In this document: one piece after another, positions 21,445 to 30,904 of the stretch | How positions within the stretch are numbered: the first letter of the stretch is position 1 | Layout of the letters: every line of letters begins with the position of its first letter | Assembly (NCBI GenBank): GCA_018648265.1 | Contig: JABGRN010000006.1 | Span: 44,845 to 108,844, forward strand | Direction of reading: 5' to 3' | DNA length: 64,000 nt | Source: Prolixibacteraceae bacterium | GTDB lineage: Bacteria; Bacteroidota; Bacteroidia; Bacteroidales; Prolixibacteraceae | Notes under the pieces: generated by a model | What the model was told of the DNA's origin: nothing | Seen by the model: the letters and a program-made list of their open reading frames with translations, nothing else | Database searches by the model: none | Program-made: the position numbers and the translations under genes

Positions 21445-22659
21445 ATGAGTTGGAGAAAAATAACATTTATAATTGTAGCCCTTATTGTTTTATTGGGCGG
21501 CTCAGCAGCACTTTCGCTTTTGTTTGTATCGATGAAACCGGAACCTCCCCGCAAACCTAATGTTGAATTAAAAAGATTAGTAAAAGCTGAAACAGTAGAG
21601 TATAACGAAATTATTTCCTCGGTTGTCGGTGAAGGAGGACACGTTGTTTCAAGTAACGAAGTTACACTGGTTGCCGAAGCTTCAGGAAAAATTGAAAAAG
21701 GTGCTGTTACTTTAAGAAAAGGAACATCATTTAAAGAAGGTCAGTTAATTGCCGAAATTTACAAAGATGAGGTTGAGCTTGCATTAAAAGCAAGAAAAAG
21801 CCGGTTTTTAACCACAATTACAACTCTGTTGCCGGATATTAAAGTTGATTTTCCGGAACAATTAGAAGCTTACGAAATGTTTTTCAGAGCGATTGATATG
21901 GATGAGGAATTACCTCAATTACCAACCAATCAAAATGAAAAGCTAAAAATTTTTCTAGCTAGCCGTAATGTTTTGAGCGAATTTTATGGAATTCAACAAG
22001 ATGAAAAAAGATTGAGCAGGCATTCACTTTTTGCCCCTTTTAACGGAACATTTACTCAGGTAAATTTTGAAGTTGGAGGTTATGTAAACACCGGTGGACA
22101 AATTGCAAAAATGATTCGTACTGATAAATTAGAAGTTGAAGTTCCTGTACCAAATGAACAAAGTAAATGGATTAAAATTGGGGATAAAGTTCAGGTTTAT
22201 TCAAAAACTAATAATTCTGTTCAGCCCGGTGTTGTAATTCGAAAGGCCAATTATATTGATCCAAAATTCCAATCAAGAAGTATTTTCGTAAAAATCCAAA
22301 ATTCAACTGTAAATGAATTATTGACGGGTGAATACAAAAAAGTAATATTTCCCGGGCAAAAAATTAGTGCTGCAATGGAAATTCCCCGAAGTGCAGTTTT
22401 TAATTCAGTCGAAGTATTTGCAATCGTTGATGGGCGTTTGAAAAAGCAAGTAATAAATATTGTTAAAACGAACGAAACCACATTAATTTTTAATGGTTTG
22501 GAAGAAGGGATAAAAATTGTTGTTGAGCCGCTGATAAATGTTCAGGAAAATAGTCCGGTAGGAATTGTTGGAGAAGAGCAACCAAAGTCGGGACAAAAAA
22601 AAGGTGAAGGAAAACCGGGACAAGGAAATCCAAAATCTAAAGAAAAAGCCCAGGCATGA
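21445..22659 (+). CDS. RND efflux periplasmic adaptor subunit
   Basis: Single N-terminal TM, lipoyl/barrel-sandwich pattern, upstream of an RND permease. Confidence 0.9.
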   Translation: MSWRKITFIIVALIVLLGGSAALSLLFVSMKPEPPRKPNVELKRLVKAETVEYNEIISSVVGEGGHVVSSNEVTLVAEASGKIEKGAVTLRKGTSFKEGQLIAEIYKDEVELALKARKSRFLTTITTLLPDIKVDFPEQLEAYEMFFRAIDMDEELPQLPTNQNEKLKIFLASRNVLSEFYGIQQDEKRLSRHSLFAPFNGTFTQVNFEVGGYVNTGGQIAKMIRTDKLEVEVPVPNEQSKWIKIGDKVQVYSKTNNSVQPGVVIRKANYIDPKFQSRSIFVKIQNSTVNELLTGEYKKVIFPGQKISAAMEIPRSAVFNSVEVFAIVDGRLKKQVINIVKTNETTLIFNGLEEGIKIVVEPLINVQENSPVGIVGEEQPKSGQKKGEGKPGQGNPKSKEKAQA

Positions 22660-25600
22660 AGAAGCTAGTTGAAATATTTGTCAGGTTTCCATTTTATGCG
22701 AATCTGACCATTGTCTTTTTGTTGATCGTTGGCGGACTTAGCATGTACTCCATGAAAAAGTCCTTTTTCCCGGAAAGACCTTCACGAATGTTATTTGTAA
22801 GCGTTTCGTACCCGGGAGCTTCTCCTGTGGAAATGGAAGAAGGAGTTACATCCAGAATAGAAGAAGCTGTTCGCGCAATTCCAGGAATATATGAAATTAC
22901 TTCTACTTCGTCAGAAAATAGCTCGAGAGTTACAATTGAAATTATTCCCGGATACGATACCGACGAGGCGCTTATTGAAGTAAAAAATGCGGTGGATGGA
23001 ATTTCATCTTTCCCAACTGCAGCAGAACGACCACTGGTTTTCAAGTCGAGAACTACTTCGCCAGCAATGCGATTGCTTGTAACGGGCGACGTAGATTTAT
23101 TGACTTTAAAAGGATATGCTCAACGAATTGAAGAAGAATTTTTGTCATCTGGTGTTATTAGTCAGGTATCACTCTCCGGATTTCCGGCTCTTGAAATTTC
23201 GGTAGAAGCAAATGAAGAAGACCTGTTAAGATACGGAATTACATTTACGGAATTACAAAATGCCATATCGCAAAATAACCGAGATGTCTCCGGCGGACAA
23301 ATTCGTTCGATGGAAGAGGAGATGCTTATTCGTATGCGCTCTCGAAGTGCAGACCCCAATAAAATAGGAGATATAATTCTTCGGGCAAATCCAGATGGAA
23401 GTGTTATTCGAATTCGCGACATTGCTTTGGTTAAAAAGAAATTTTCCGACACGCCAAATAAAACACTTGAGAAAGGGAAACCATTAATCAGCATTTCGGT
23501 TTCTAAATTAATAACTGAAGATCTTGCAAAAATCGACAAATACGTAAAAGAATATGTAACTGATTTTAATAAAAAGAATCAAGGAATTGAACTGGTAATT
23601 TCCAGATCATATTTAGAGATTCTTGGTAGTCGTTTGGAATTACTTTACCGAAATGGTGGACAAGGTTTATTCCTTGTAGTTTTAATACTTGGATTAATGC
23701 TAAGCACGCGATTGTCGCTTTGGGTAGCCTGGGGAATTCCGGCATCGTTTCTGGCCATGTTTATTGTGGCAAACTGGATGGGGGTTACCATTAACTTAAT
23801 GTCGCTTTTCGGTATGATTCTGGTAATCGGAATTCTTGTTGACGATGGAATTGTTATCGGGGAAAATATTTTTCAGCATTTTGAACGAGGGAAAAGTCCC
23901 ATGCGGGCAGCAGTTGACGGAACAGTGGAAGTAATTCCCGCAGTTGTTACTTCAGTGGCAACTACAATTATTGCTTTCTCTCCACTTATTTTTATTACCG
24001 GCCGAATGGAGATGATGTATGAAATGGCGATAATAGTTATTCTGAGTTTAGCTTTTTCGTTATTCGAAGCCTTTTTTGTACTCCCGGCTCACCTTGGAAA
24101 TAAGCATGTATTGAACCGTAAAGTGCTTCGGGCTAAAGATAAAGGACTCAGAAAATATACCGAACGCTTTTTTACGTGGTTAAGAGATTATGCCTACGAT
24201 CGTGTTTTGCAACTCATTATAAAATGGCGCTACATTGTAATTGGAATTCCGGTAGCAATGATGGTTATAACCGGTGGATTAATTGGTGGACAATTAATAA
24301 AAACCACTTTCTTCCCAAGAATGGAGTTCGATTCGTTCGATATAAATATTGCTTTTACCCCGGGTTCGGGCGAAAGGCAAACAATGGCATACCTTGAACG
24401 ATTTGATAGCATTGTTTGGGTAGTGAATGAGGAACTAAAAGAAGAATACAACGATTCAATTGATATTATTGAGAATAGTACAATTCAACTGGGAACAGGT
24501 TTTGGAGGAGGAGAAAGAGGTGCTCATGCAGGAAGTGTAGGTATTTCGCCTCGCGATTCGGAAGAAACCGGAATTAGCTCTTTTGAAATTATTCAAAAAA
24601 TTAGACAAAAAACAGGACCACTTCCCGAAGCTGAAAAATTCACTATCGGTTCTGCACGAAGACGATTTGGGAACCCGGTTTCAATCGGATTACTCTCCAG
24701 AAACATTGAAGAGTTAGATTTGGGACGTGAATTTCTTTTTGGAAAATTACAGGAATTACCACAATTAAAAGATGTTGTAAATACAAACTCTTTGGGGAAA
24801 CAAGAGATACTTTTAAGTTTAAAACCAAAAGCTTATATGTTGGGCTTTACTGAATCTTCCATTGCAAATCAGGTGCGACAAGCTTTTTATGGCGGACAAG
24901 CGCAGCGCTTGCAGGAAGGGCGCGATGAACTGCGTATTTGGGTACGTTACCCTGCAGAAGGTCGCGAACGTTTGGGGCAAATGGAGAAAATGAAAATTCA
25001 AACTCCTCAAGGGGTTTATCCGCTTACCGAGTTGGTTGATTACGAATTAAAACGTGGCCCAGTTAATATTCAACGCTTTAACAGTAAACGAGAAATGCGT
25101 GTTGATGCTGACCTGATGGATCCGGATGCATCAGTTTCCGATATTTTAGACCAGATTAAAGAAGAGATTATTCCTGAATTAACCATGCTTTATCCGGGAA
25201 TTACTGTTCAGTTTCAAGGTCAGCAAAAGGAAAGTGAAAGAAATATGGCCGATTTAATGATACTTTTCCCAATGGCATTTTTGGCAATTATTTTTATTCT
25301 GATGATTAATTTCAAATCGTTTGAACAGCCCATACTTATTTTAATAATGATTCCGATAGCAATTTTAGGTTCTATTTGGGGACACGGAATTCATGGAAAA
25401 ACATTATCGATGTTGAGTTTGTGGGGAATTATTGCATTAACTGGAGTAATTGTAAATGATGCAGTGGTATTTCTGGCAAAATATAATTTACTGATTGAAA
25501 AAGGGGGGAAAGTTAAGGACTCCATTATTATAGCCGGAAAATCTCGATTACGCCCAATAATTTTAACAACTTTAACTACATCGTTCGGACTGTTTCCTCT

Positions 25601-25859
25601 TATTTTAGAAAAGAGTTTTCAGGCACAATTTTTAATCCCAATGGCAATTTCCTTAGTTTATGGTGTTGCATTTGGAACCATGTTTATTCTGCTTTTCTTC
25701 CCGGCACTTATTCTTGTATTGAATGATTTCAGGAAAGTAATTAGAGAATTATGGCACGGCAGAAAATTTGAGCGCGAAGAAGTCGAAATTGCGTGGATAC
25801 ATGCTCAGCGAAAAATTGATGATAGCATTCAATCAAAAGAAAAAGAATTAAAAAAATGA
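22656..25859 (+). CDS. RND efflux permease (AcrB/MMPL-type)
   Basis: 'SYPGASPVEMEEGVTSRIEEAVRAIPGI', 'IGILVDDGIVIGENIFQHFERGKSPMRAAVDGT', 12-TM pattern; 4-bp overlap with the upstream gene. Confidence 0.95.
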   Translation: MKKLVEIFVRFPFYANLTIVFLLIVGGLSMYSMKKSFFPERPSRMLFVSVSYPGASPVEMEEGVTSRIEEAVRAIPGIYEITSTSSENSSRVTIEIIPGYDTDEALIEVKNAVDGISSFPTAAERPLVFKSRTTSPAMRLLVTGDVDLLTLKGYAQRIEEEFLSSGVISQVSLSGFPALEISVEANEEDLLRYGITFTELQNAISQNNRDVSGGQIRSMEEEMLIRMRSRSADPNKIGDIILRANPDGSVIRIRDIALVKKKFSDTPNKTLEKGKPLISISVSKLITEDLAKIDKYVKEYVTDFNKKNQGIELVISRSYLEILGSRLELLYRNGGQGLFLVVLILGLMLSTRLSLWVAWGIPASFLAMFIVANWMGVTINLMSLFGMILVIGILVDDGIVIGENIFQHFERGKSPMRAAVDGTVEVIPAVVTSVATTIIAFSPLIFITGRMEMMYEMAIIVILSLAFSLFEAFFVLPAHLGNKHVLNRKVLRAKDKGLRKYTERFFTWLRDYAYDRVLQLIIKWRYIVIGIPVAMMVITGGLIGGQLIKTTFFPRMEFDSFDINIAFTPGSGERQTMAYLERFDSIVWVVNEELKEEYNDSIDIIENSTIQLGTGFGGGERGAHAGSVGISPRDSEETGISSFEIIQKIRQKTGPLPEAEKFTIGSARRRFGNPVSIGLLSRNIEELDLGREFLFGKLQELPQLKDVVNTNSLGKQEILLSLKPKAYMLGFTESSIANQVRQAFYGGQAQRLQEGRDELRIWVRYPAEGRERLGQMEKMKIQTPQGVYPLTELVDYELKRGPVNIQRFNSKREMRVDADLMDPDASVSDILDQIKEEIIPELTMLYPGITVQFQGQQKESERNMADLMILFPMAFLAIIFILMINFKSFEQPILILIMIPIAILGSIWGHGIHGKTLSMLSLWGIIALTGVIVNDAVVFLAKYNLLIEKGGKVKDSIIIAGKSRLRPIILTTLTTSFGLFPLILEKSFQAQFLIPMAISLVYGVAFGTMFILLFFPALILVLNDFRKVIRELWHGRKFEREEVEIAWIHAQRKIDDSIQSKEKELKK

Positions 25860-27145
25860 AGACTCAAATAATAGTTTTAATACTACTTGTTTCTGGTTTT
25901 GCAATGCAGGCACAAACTCCTTTGTCGTTAAGCAATGCAATAACTATAGCACTGGAAAATAATTACGATATTCAAATTGTAAAAGAGAACCAGCGAATTT
26001 CCGAGATTAATAACAATTGGGGAACGGCTGGAAGATATCCGTATATAAATCTTTCGGCTGGCGACGATAATTCAGTTAATTTAAATGAACTGGAAAATTT
26101 TACATCCAACCGATTTTCGGCAGGAGCTTCGTTAAGCTGGACTTTGTTCGACGGTTATTCTGTTCGAATTAACAAACAACGATTCGAAGAATTGGAGCAG
26201 CTCTCGAAACAGAATACTGCAATAATGGTTGAAGGAACCATTCAATCGGTAATCTTAGCCTATTACAATGTTTTGCTTCAACAAGAAAAGCTGGAAACAT
26301 TTAAAGAAGTTATGTCGCTTTCTGAAGCTCGTTTCAGGCAGGCAGAAGACCGCAAAGAGTTTGGCACCTTTGTAACTTACGATGTTTTGCAAGCTCAAAA
26401 TGCGTATTTGTCAGACCGCTCGGGATATCTTTTGCAGGAAGTTTCGTATAAAAATTCATTACGCGACCTTACTTATTTAATGGCAGAAAAAGGTGAAGTT
26501 TCTTTTGAGTTAACTGAAAGCTTTGAAGCATTACCAGTTGATTACACTATTTCAGATCTGAAAACTCAGATGTTTGAAAATAATAAGGGATTGCAAAATC
26601 AATACGTAAATCAGCGATTATTAGAAAATGCAGTGGCTTCGGCAAAAAGTACTTTTTCGCCAACTATCGATTTTAGAGGTGGTTTAACCGGAACAAGTGC
26701 ACGAACCAATTTTGCAGAAATGGGTGAAAGCTGGGCAAACTCGGCAAATTTTTATGGTAATTTCACTTTAAGTTATAATCTTTTTAGCGGCGGGAATCGA
26801 AAACGTGCCAGTCAGATTGCGCAAATCGACGAAGAAATTGGGTTGGTTGAAATTGACGATATGAAACATGATTTAACAAACAGCCTGGCAAATTTATACG
26901 AATTTTATCTGGTTAGAAAAGAACTGTTAAATGTAGCCAACGAAAATCTTGAAGCTGCAAAACTCAACATGCAACTTTCGCGCGAAAAATTTGAGTCTGG
27001 TGCAATTAATTCGTTTAATTACAGGGATGTACAAAATATTTACCTAAATGCTGCCCAACGGGAATTAGAAGCCATTTATAATTTTATTGATACACACACC
27101 TCGCTGCTTCGAATGACCGGGGTTATTGTGCAGGAATTTGAGTAA
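25856..27145 (+). CDS. TolC-family outer membrane efflux protein
   Basis: Signal peptide, 'LSLSNAITIALENNYDIQI', two OEP repeats; 4-bp overlap with the permease gene. Confidence 0.93.
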   Translation: MKTQIIVLILLVSGFAMQAQTPLSLSNAITIALENNYDIQIVKENQRISEINNNWGTAGRYPYINLSAGDDNSVNLNELENFTSNRFSAGASLSWTLFDGYSVRINKQRFEELEQLSKQNTAIMVEGTIQSVILAYYNVLLQQEKLETFKEVMSLSEARFRQAEDRKEFGTFVTYDVLQAQNAYLSDRSGYLLQEVSYKNSLRDLTYLMAEKGEVSFELTESFEALPVDYTISDLKTQMFENNKGLQNQYVNQRLLENAVASAKSTFSPTIDFRGGLTGTSARTNFAEMGESWANSANFYGNFTLSYNLFSGGNRKRASQIAQIDEEIGLVEIDDMKHDLTNSLANLYEFYLVRKELLNVANENLEAAKLNMQLSREKFESGAINSFNYRDVQNIYLNAAQRELEAIYNFIDTHTSLLRMTGVIVQEFE

Positions 27146-27161
27146 GAAAGAATATTCTTTA

Positions 27162-27201
27162 GGATTCCATCCCTATATATTTAAATATAAGGATGGAATC
27201 C
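27162..27201. terminator. Terminator-like hairpin GGATTCCATCC...GGATGGAATCC
   Basis: Perfect 11-bp inverted repeat between convergent genes. Confidence 0.7.
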
Positions 27202-27215
27202 TTACTCAATGAGTA

Positions 27216-28121
27216 TTATTCAATCACCATTAAATCCCGTCCAACAATAACTTCACCGTCGTATTTTTCTGAAATTTCTTTGAGAAGATCTTCCTGTGAA
27301 GCACCCCAAAAAAGCAAGTGATAAAGTACAATTTTACCAGGGTTAGTTTTTGCTGCTAATTCTCCCAATTCATAAGTTGAAGTGTGATTTGCAGCATGGT
27401 ATTTTTTCCAGAATTCATTTTTTATATTCCAACCTGAATAGGAATAAACTTCATGAATTAATATATCTGCACCTTCAGAATATTTTTGAATATTTGCGCA
27501 AGGCCGGGTATCTCCCGAAATAACGATTGTTTTGTCTGGAGTGGTAAATCGAAAACCATAAGCATTTGGCCAACTTCCGTGAATTACTTTAAATGCTTCC
27601 ACTTTTACAAGTGAATCCTCATAAATTAAACCGTCTTCAAAAAACTCGTGGGTGTTAACACGCCAACCTTTATTATTTGCAGGTTCAAGTCCGTACAAAC
27701 GGTATTTTATATCGGCATCGTAGGCATTTAAAATATTATCAGTTAGATTTTTTGTTCCTTCCGGACCATAAACTTCCAGTGGCTCGTCGCGTCCCATTAC
27801 CCATGGAGTAAGCAGCAAATCGGGAAACCCAACAGTATGGTCGGAATGCAGATGTGTTAGAAAAGCAGTTTTTAAATTTTTTGTTGAAAGTGCTTCAATT
27901 TCTCCGCCATAACGCGGCGACATTTTTGCTGCCTGCCTAACCAAGCCCGGACCAAAATCAACAATATACGGAGTTGTACCAACTACAATTGCCACACTCC
28001 CGCCAGAATGTTCGGGATCAGGATTTGGTGTTCCGGTGCCGAGTAAAACAACTTTAGTTTGGGCGAACGAATTTGAGTTAACAAAAAATATTAATAAAAA
28101 ATACCAGGTTCCTAACTTCAT
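27216..28121 (-). CDS. Secreted MBL-fold metallo-hydrolase
   Basis: 'THLHSDHTVGFPDLLLTPWVMGR', 'VISGDTRPC'; start moved to MKLGTWYF (28121), giving a signal peptide. Confidence 0.88.
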   Translation of the reverse strand: MKLGTWYFLLIFFVNSNSFAQTKVVLLGTGTPNPDPEHSGGSVAIVVGTTPYIVDFGPGLVRQAAKMSPRYGGEIEALSTKNLKTAFLTHLHSDHTVGFPDLLLTPWVMGRDEPLEVYGPEGTKNLTDNILNAYDADIKYRLYGLEPANNKGWRVNTHEFFEDGLIYEDSLVKVEAFKVIHGSWPNAYGFRFTTPDKTIVISGDTRPCANIQKYSEGADILIHEVYSYSGWNIKNEFWKKYHAANHTSTYELGELAAKTNPGKIVLYHLLFWGASQEDLLKEISEKYDGEVIVGRDLMVIE

Positions 28122-28122
28122 A

Positions 28123-28401
28123 TTAATCTGCTTTATTAACCAGCCTGCCATTTAAAAATTTATGCAAAATACTTGAAATTAAAGTTTGATAAGGAATCCC
28201 TTCATGGACTGCTTTTCTTTTAATTTCGAGTAAGTCCCTGTTTGAAATTCGGATGTTTATTCTTTTGTCTTTTTTGAGCGTATTTTTTGCAATTTCCCGA
28301 TAAGAATCTATTTCCCCTTCAACATTGGGAATACTATTCCAATCTCCTTTTTCATACGATTCCAAAATTTCCTTTTCTTTTTTATCTAAATTGTCTTTCA
28401 T
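28123..28401 (-). CDS. RHH/CopG (BrnA-like) antitoxin
   Basis: 'KKDKRINIRISNRDLLEIKRKAVHEGIPYQTLISSILHKFLNGRL'; overlaps the upstream toxin-like gene by 4 bp. Confidence 0.7.
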   Translation of the reverse strand: MKDNLDKKEKEILESYEKGDWNSIPNVEGEIDSYREIAKNTLKKDKRINIRISNRDLLEIKRKAVHEGIPYQTLISSILHKFLNGRLVNKAD

Positions 28402-28676
28402 TTTGTACTTTCTCCTAAATATTTTTTTGTTGCTTTTCGACTCGGAATTATTGTTTTCAAGAAATATTCCGATCTATTTTTCACAAAAGGTACCAGGTAA
28501 ATGTAATCTTTAAAAAGTATTACAAATATTTGTTGGTTAGAGAAATTTGGACTTGGATTATTAATAATATCCAACAAATTACCTTCACTTACCAAATAAG
28601 TAATATCCTCAAAACAAATTCCTCTGTTCTTTTTTAACCATTCATTTTTTTCTGAATTCCAGTTAAAAACTATCAT
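28398..28676 (-). CDS. BrnT-like toxin
   Basis: 'FNWNSEKNEWLKKNRGICFEDITYLVSEGNLLDI...YLVPFVKNRSEYFLKTIIPSRKATKKYL' resembles the BrnT/DUF497 layout. Confidence 0.6.
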   Translation of the reverse strand: MIVFNWNSEKNEWLKKNRGICFEDITYLVSEGNLLDIINNPSPNFSNQQIFVILFKDYIYLVPFVKNRSEYFLKTIIPSRKATKKYLGESTK

Positions 28677-28767
28677 TCTGCAAAGTTAATACATTGTGTG
28701 CTTTTTGTCAACAATGTTTAAGATAATTCAATAACTTTATTTTTAATAGACCCCGGAAATGTAGAAA

Positions 28768-28808
28768 GGATGCCATCTTTCTTTTCACAACACAGATAGA
28801 TGGCATCC
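28768..28808. terminator. Terminator-like hairpin GGATGCCATCT...AGATGGCATCC
   Basis: Perfect 11-bp inverted repeat followed by T-rich sequence. Confidence 0.65.
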
Positions 28809-28844
28809 CTTTTTAACTTTTGATTGTAATTGAAAATAACTAAA

Positions 28845-29891
28845 CTACAACTCCAATATTTCCTCCCAAACTTTTTTAATTACAGGAATTCCATCTTTTA
28901 AATTATCTGCTCTGGTTTGAACAACCCGTTCACCCGGATATCGAATTTCGGCTCCGGTTTCCGCAGGAGTAGATTCTTTTAGGTCGGTAATAATATCTGC
29001 AATGGTATTTTCAATTGCAGGAAAGTTACTTAGTTTCTTTATATCGATGGCAATAAAAACCTGAGAAACTCCATACTCAGCTTCCAATTCGCTGAGTTTG
29101 TGCGTGGATAAACCAGCAGATAAAATGGTTGCCAAAATATCGAGTAAAAGTGATAAACCCGCACCTTTCCAAAAACCTATGGGAAGTGGTCGCCGGGCTT
29201 CCAGTATTTCTCCCGGGTTAGTAGTTAATTCTCCATTATTATTAAATCCCCCGGCAAAAGGCAGTTTTTTCCCTTCCAATTCAACGGCCTCCATTTTTCC
29301 GTACGAAAACTGAGTCATTGCAAAATCCAGTACTATTGCTTCATCTCCAAAAGGCACTGCAAAAACCAGTGGGTTATTTCCGAGATGTCCATTTTTTGCT
29401 CCCCATGCCGGCATATTTTTTTCAGTGTTGGTCCAGCCAATAAAGACAAAACCTTTTTTTGCGGCCTGCCAACCATAAGTTCCGCCTCGCATCCAATGGT
29501 TAGTATTGCCAATTGCAACACATCCAATTCCGTTTTTTTCAGCTATTTCCATTGCACGGTTCCCACAAATTTCAGCGTTCAATGGGCCGGGCCCAAGATT
29601 GCCTTCCCATTGCTCCAAAGCACCAGCAGTGTGAACCAACTCCGGCTCAGCATCAACATTTATGTAACCCTTTTTCAGGTATTCCACAAAACGTGGGAAT
29701 CGGTAAACTCCGTGCGAATAAATTCCTTCGAGACTGTTTGTCGCAAATATTTCAGCACATTTATCTGCTTTTTCATTATTGAATTTATGGTTTAGTAAAA
29801 TCCTTTTAAATTCGGATTTCATCTCTGGGAAAGGTATTTTAATATTCATATTAAAATTGATTTTAACTTTGTTCGTATAATTGAACGTCAT
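28845..29891 (-). CDS. Malate/L-lactate dehydrogenase family oxidoreductase (2,3-diketo-L-gulonate reductase-like)
   Basis: 'SHGVYRFPRFVEYLKKGYI', 'GIGCVAIGNTNHWMRGGTYGWQAAKKGFVFIGWTNTEKNMPAWG'. Confidence 0.9.
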   Translation of the reverse strand: MTFNYTNKVKINFNMNIKIPFPEMKSEFKRILLNHKFNNEKADKCAEIFATNSLEGIYSHGVYRFPRFVEYLKKGYINVDAEPELVHTAGALEQWEGNLGPGPLNAEICGNRAMEIAEKNGIGCVAIGNTNHWMRGGTYGWQAAKKGFVFIGWTNTEKNMPAWGAKNGHLGNNPLVFAVPFGDEAIVLDFAMTQFSYGKMEAVELEGKKLPFAGGFNNNGELTTNPGEILEARRPLPIGFWKGAGLSLLLDILATILSAGLSTHKLSELEAEYGVSQVFIAIDIKKLSNFPAIENTIADIITDLKESTPAETGAEIRYPGERVVQTRADNLKDGIPVIKKVWEEILEL

Positions 29892-29987
29892 TCTGAATTC
29901 ATTTCAGAATCTAAGAATTTTGTAACATTTAAAAGAAACTGAAACTAGTTCAGTTTGACGAAAGATCTATTTCACTGAAAACAATTT

Positions 29988-30312
29988 TTATTCTATTTTT
30001 TTCCAAATTCGTTGCTTATTTTTTTCTTCTTTTTCCCTAAAAGCACTTTCCAAATCAATGTTTTTACGGTTGGCAATGGCACAGAGATAAATAATAATAT
30101 CAGTAAGTTCATCACCAATTTCTGTAAAAGTAGAGTTGGAATCAATTGAAAGTCCTTCCGATTTACGTACCGCTTTAAAAAGTTCTCCGACCTCTTCGCC
30201 CATCAAAATAATTATCGATTGTGGTTTGGTCATTAAAATCACGTTCGTGTTCTAACTCAGTTACGTATTTTTGAAAATCGGAAAGGGTTGGACTTTGTTT
30301 TAATATTGGCAT
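29988..30312 (-). pseudogene. MazG-like nucleotide pyrophosphohydrolase, frameshifted around 30205-30215
   Basis: Frame 1 from 30312: MPILKQSPTLSDFQKYVTELEHERDFNDQTTIDNY-; frame 2: -LMGEEVGELFKAVRKSEGLSIDSNSTFTEIGDELTDIIIYLCAIANRKNIDLESAF. Together they make a contiguous MazG-like protein. Confidence 0.75.
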
Positions 30313-30324
30313 TTATAATATTAT

Positions 30325-30831
30325 TTATAATTTAATTCCAAGATTTAATCCAAAATTGGGAATAATTCGAATTACGTAACCATTAATTATTCCTTTATTT
30401 ACTCTGTAAAAAAGGAGATATGAGGCTCCAAGTTTTGGCTCAATGAACATTCTTTTTGAATTAGGAATTTCCCTCGCAAAATATAGATTTACAAATCCAT
30501 TCACATTTTGGGAATTTCTTTCGTTTGTTAAACCAAGGAGGAATCCAGTATTAATACTCCAAAGTTTTTGGTTTTGTTTGGCGTTTAGCTTCCCAAAATA
30601 AATTGCATGATTTATTGAAAAGGAATTCCAATTATTATCCGCATCAAATGGCACTGAGTTTCCATAAAAAAAATCCAATCTTTTATCTATTTTATACTTG
30701 TACCTTATCCCCAAATTATAACCCTCTGGTATAGAAATTCCTGCAGAAACATTCCATTTTTCCTGAGTAAATGATTCAGCTGGAATAGTTAAAAATAGTA
30801 ATGTAGTTATTGGAAGTATTAATTTTTTCAT
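30325..30831 (-). CDS. Secreted beta-barrel-like hypothetical protein
   Basis: Signal peptide MKKLILPITTLLFLTIPAESFTQ; beta-strand pattern. Confidence 0.5.
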   Translation of the reverse strand: MKKLILPITTLLFLTIPAESFTQEKWNVSAGISIPEGYNLGIRYKYKIDKRLDFFYGNSVPFDADNNWNSFSINHAIYFGKLNAKQNQKLWSINTGFLLGLTNERNSQNVNGFVNLYFAREIPNSKRMFIEPKLGASYLLFYRVNKGIINGYVIRIIPNFGLNLGIKL

Positions 30832-30862
30832 TTATTCTAAACCTGCAAAATGCTTTTTTTGA

Positions 30863-30896
30863 AAGGATGTCATCTCTCTTAAAAGATGACATCCTT
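30863..30896. terminator. Terminator-like hairpin AAGGATGTCATCT...AGATGACATCCTT
   Basis: Perfect 13-bp inverted repeat. Confidence 0.7.
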
Positions 30897-30904
30897 CTTC
30901 CACT

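Noticed and set aside
21445-27145. RND efflux operon as an unusual system
   Set aside because: Standard MFP-permease-TolC order with 4-bp overlaps; nothing atypical noted.
29885-29960. Palindromic intergenic repeat considered as an IS terminal inverted repeat
   Set aside because: No transposase ORF nearby and the same motif recurs at many intergenic sites.
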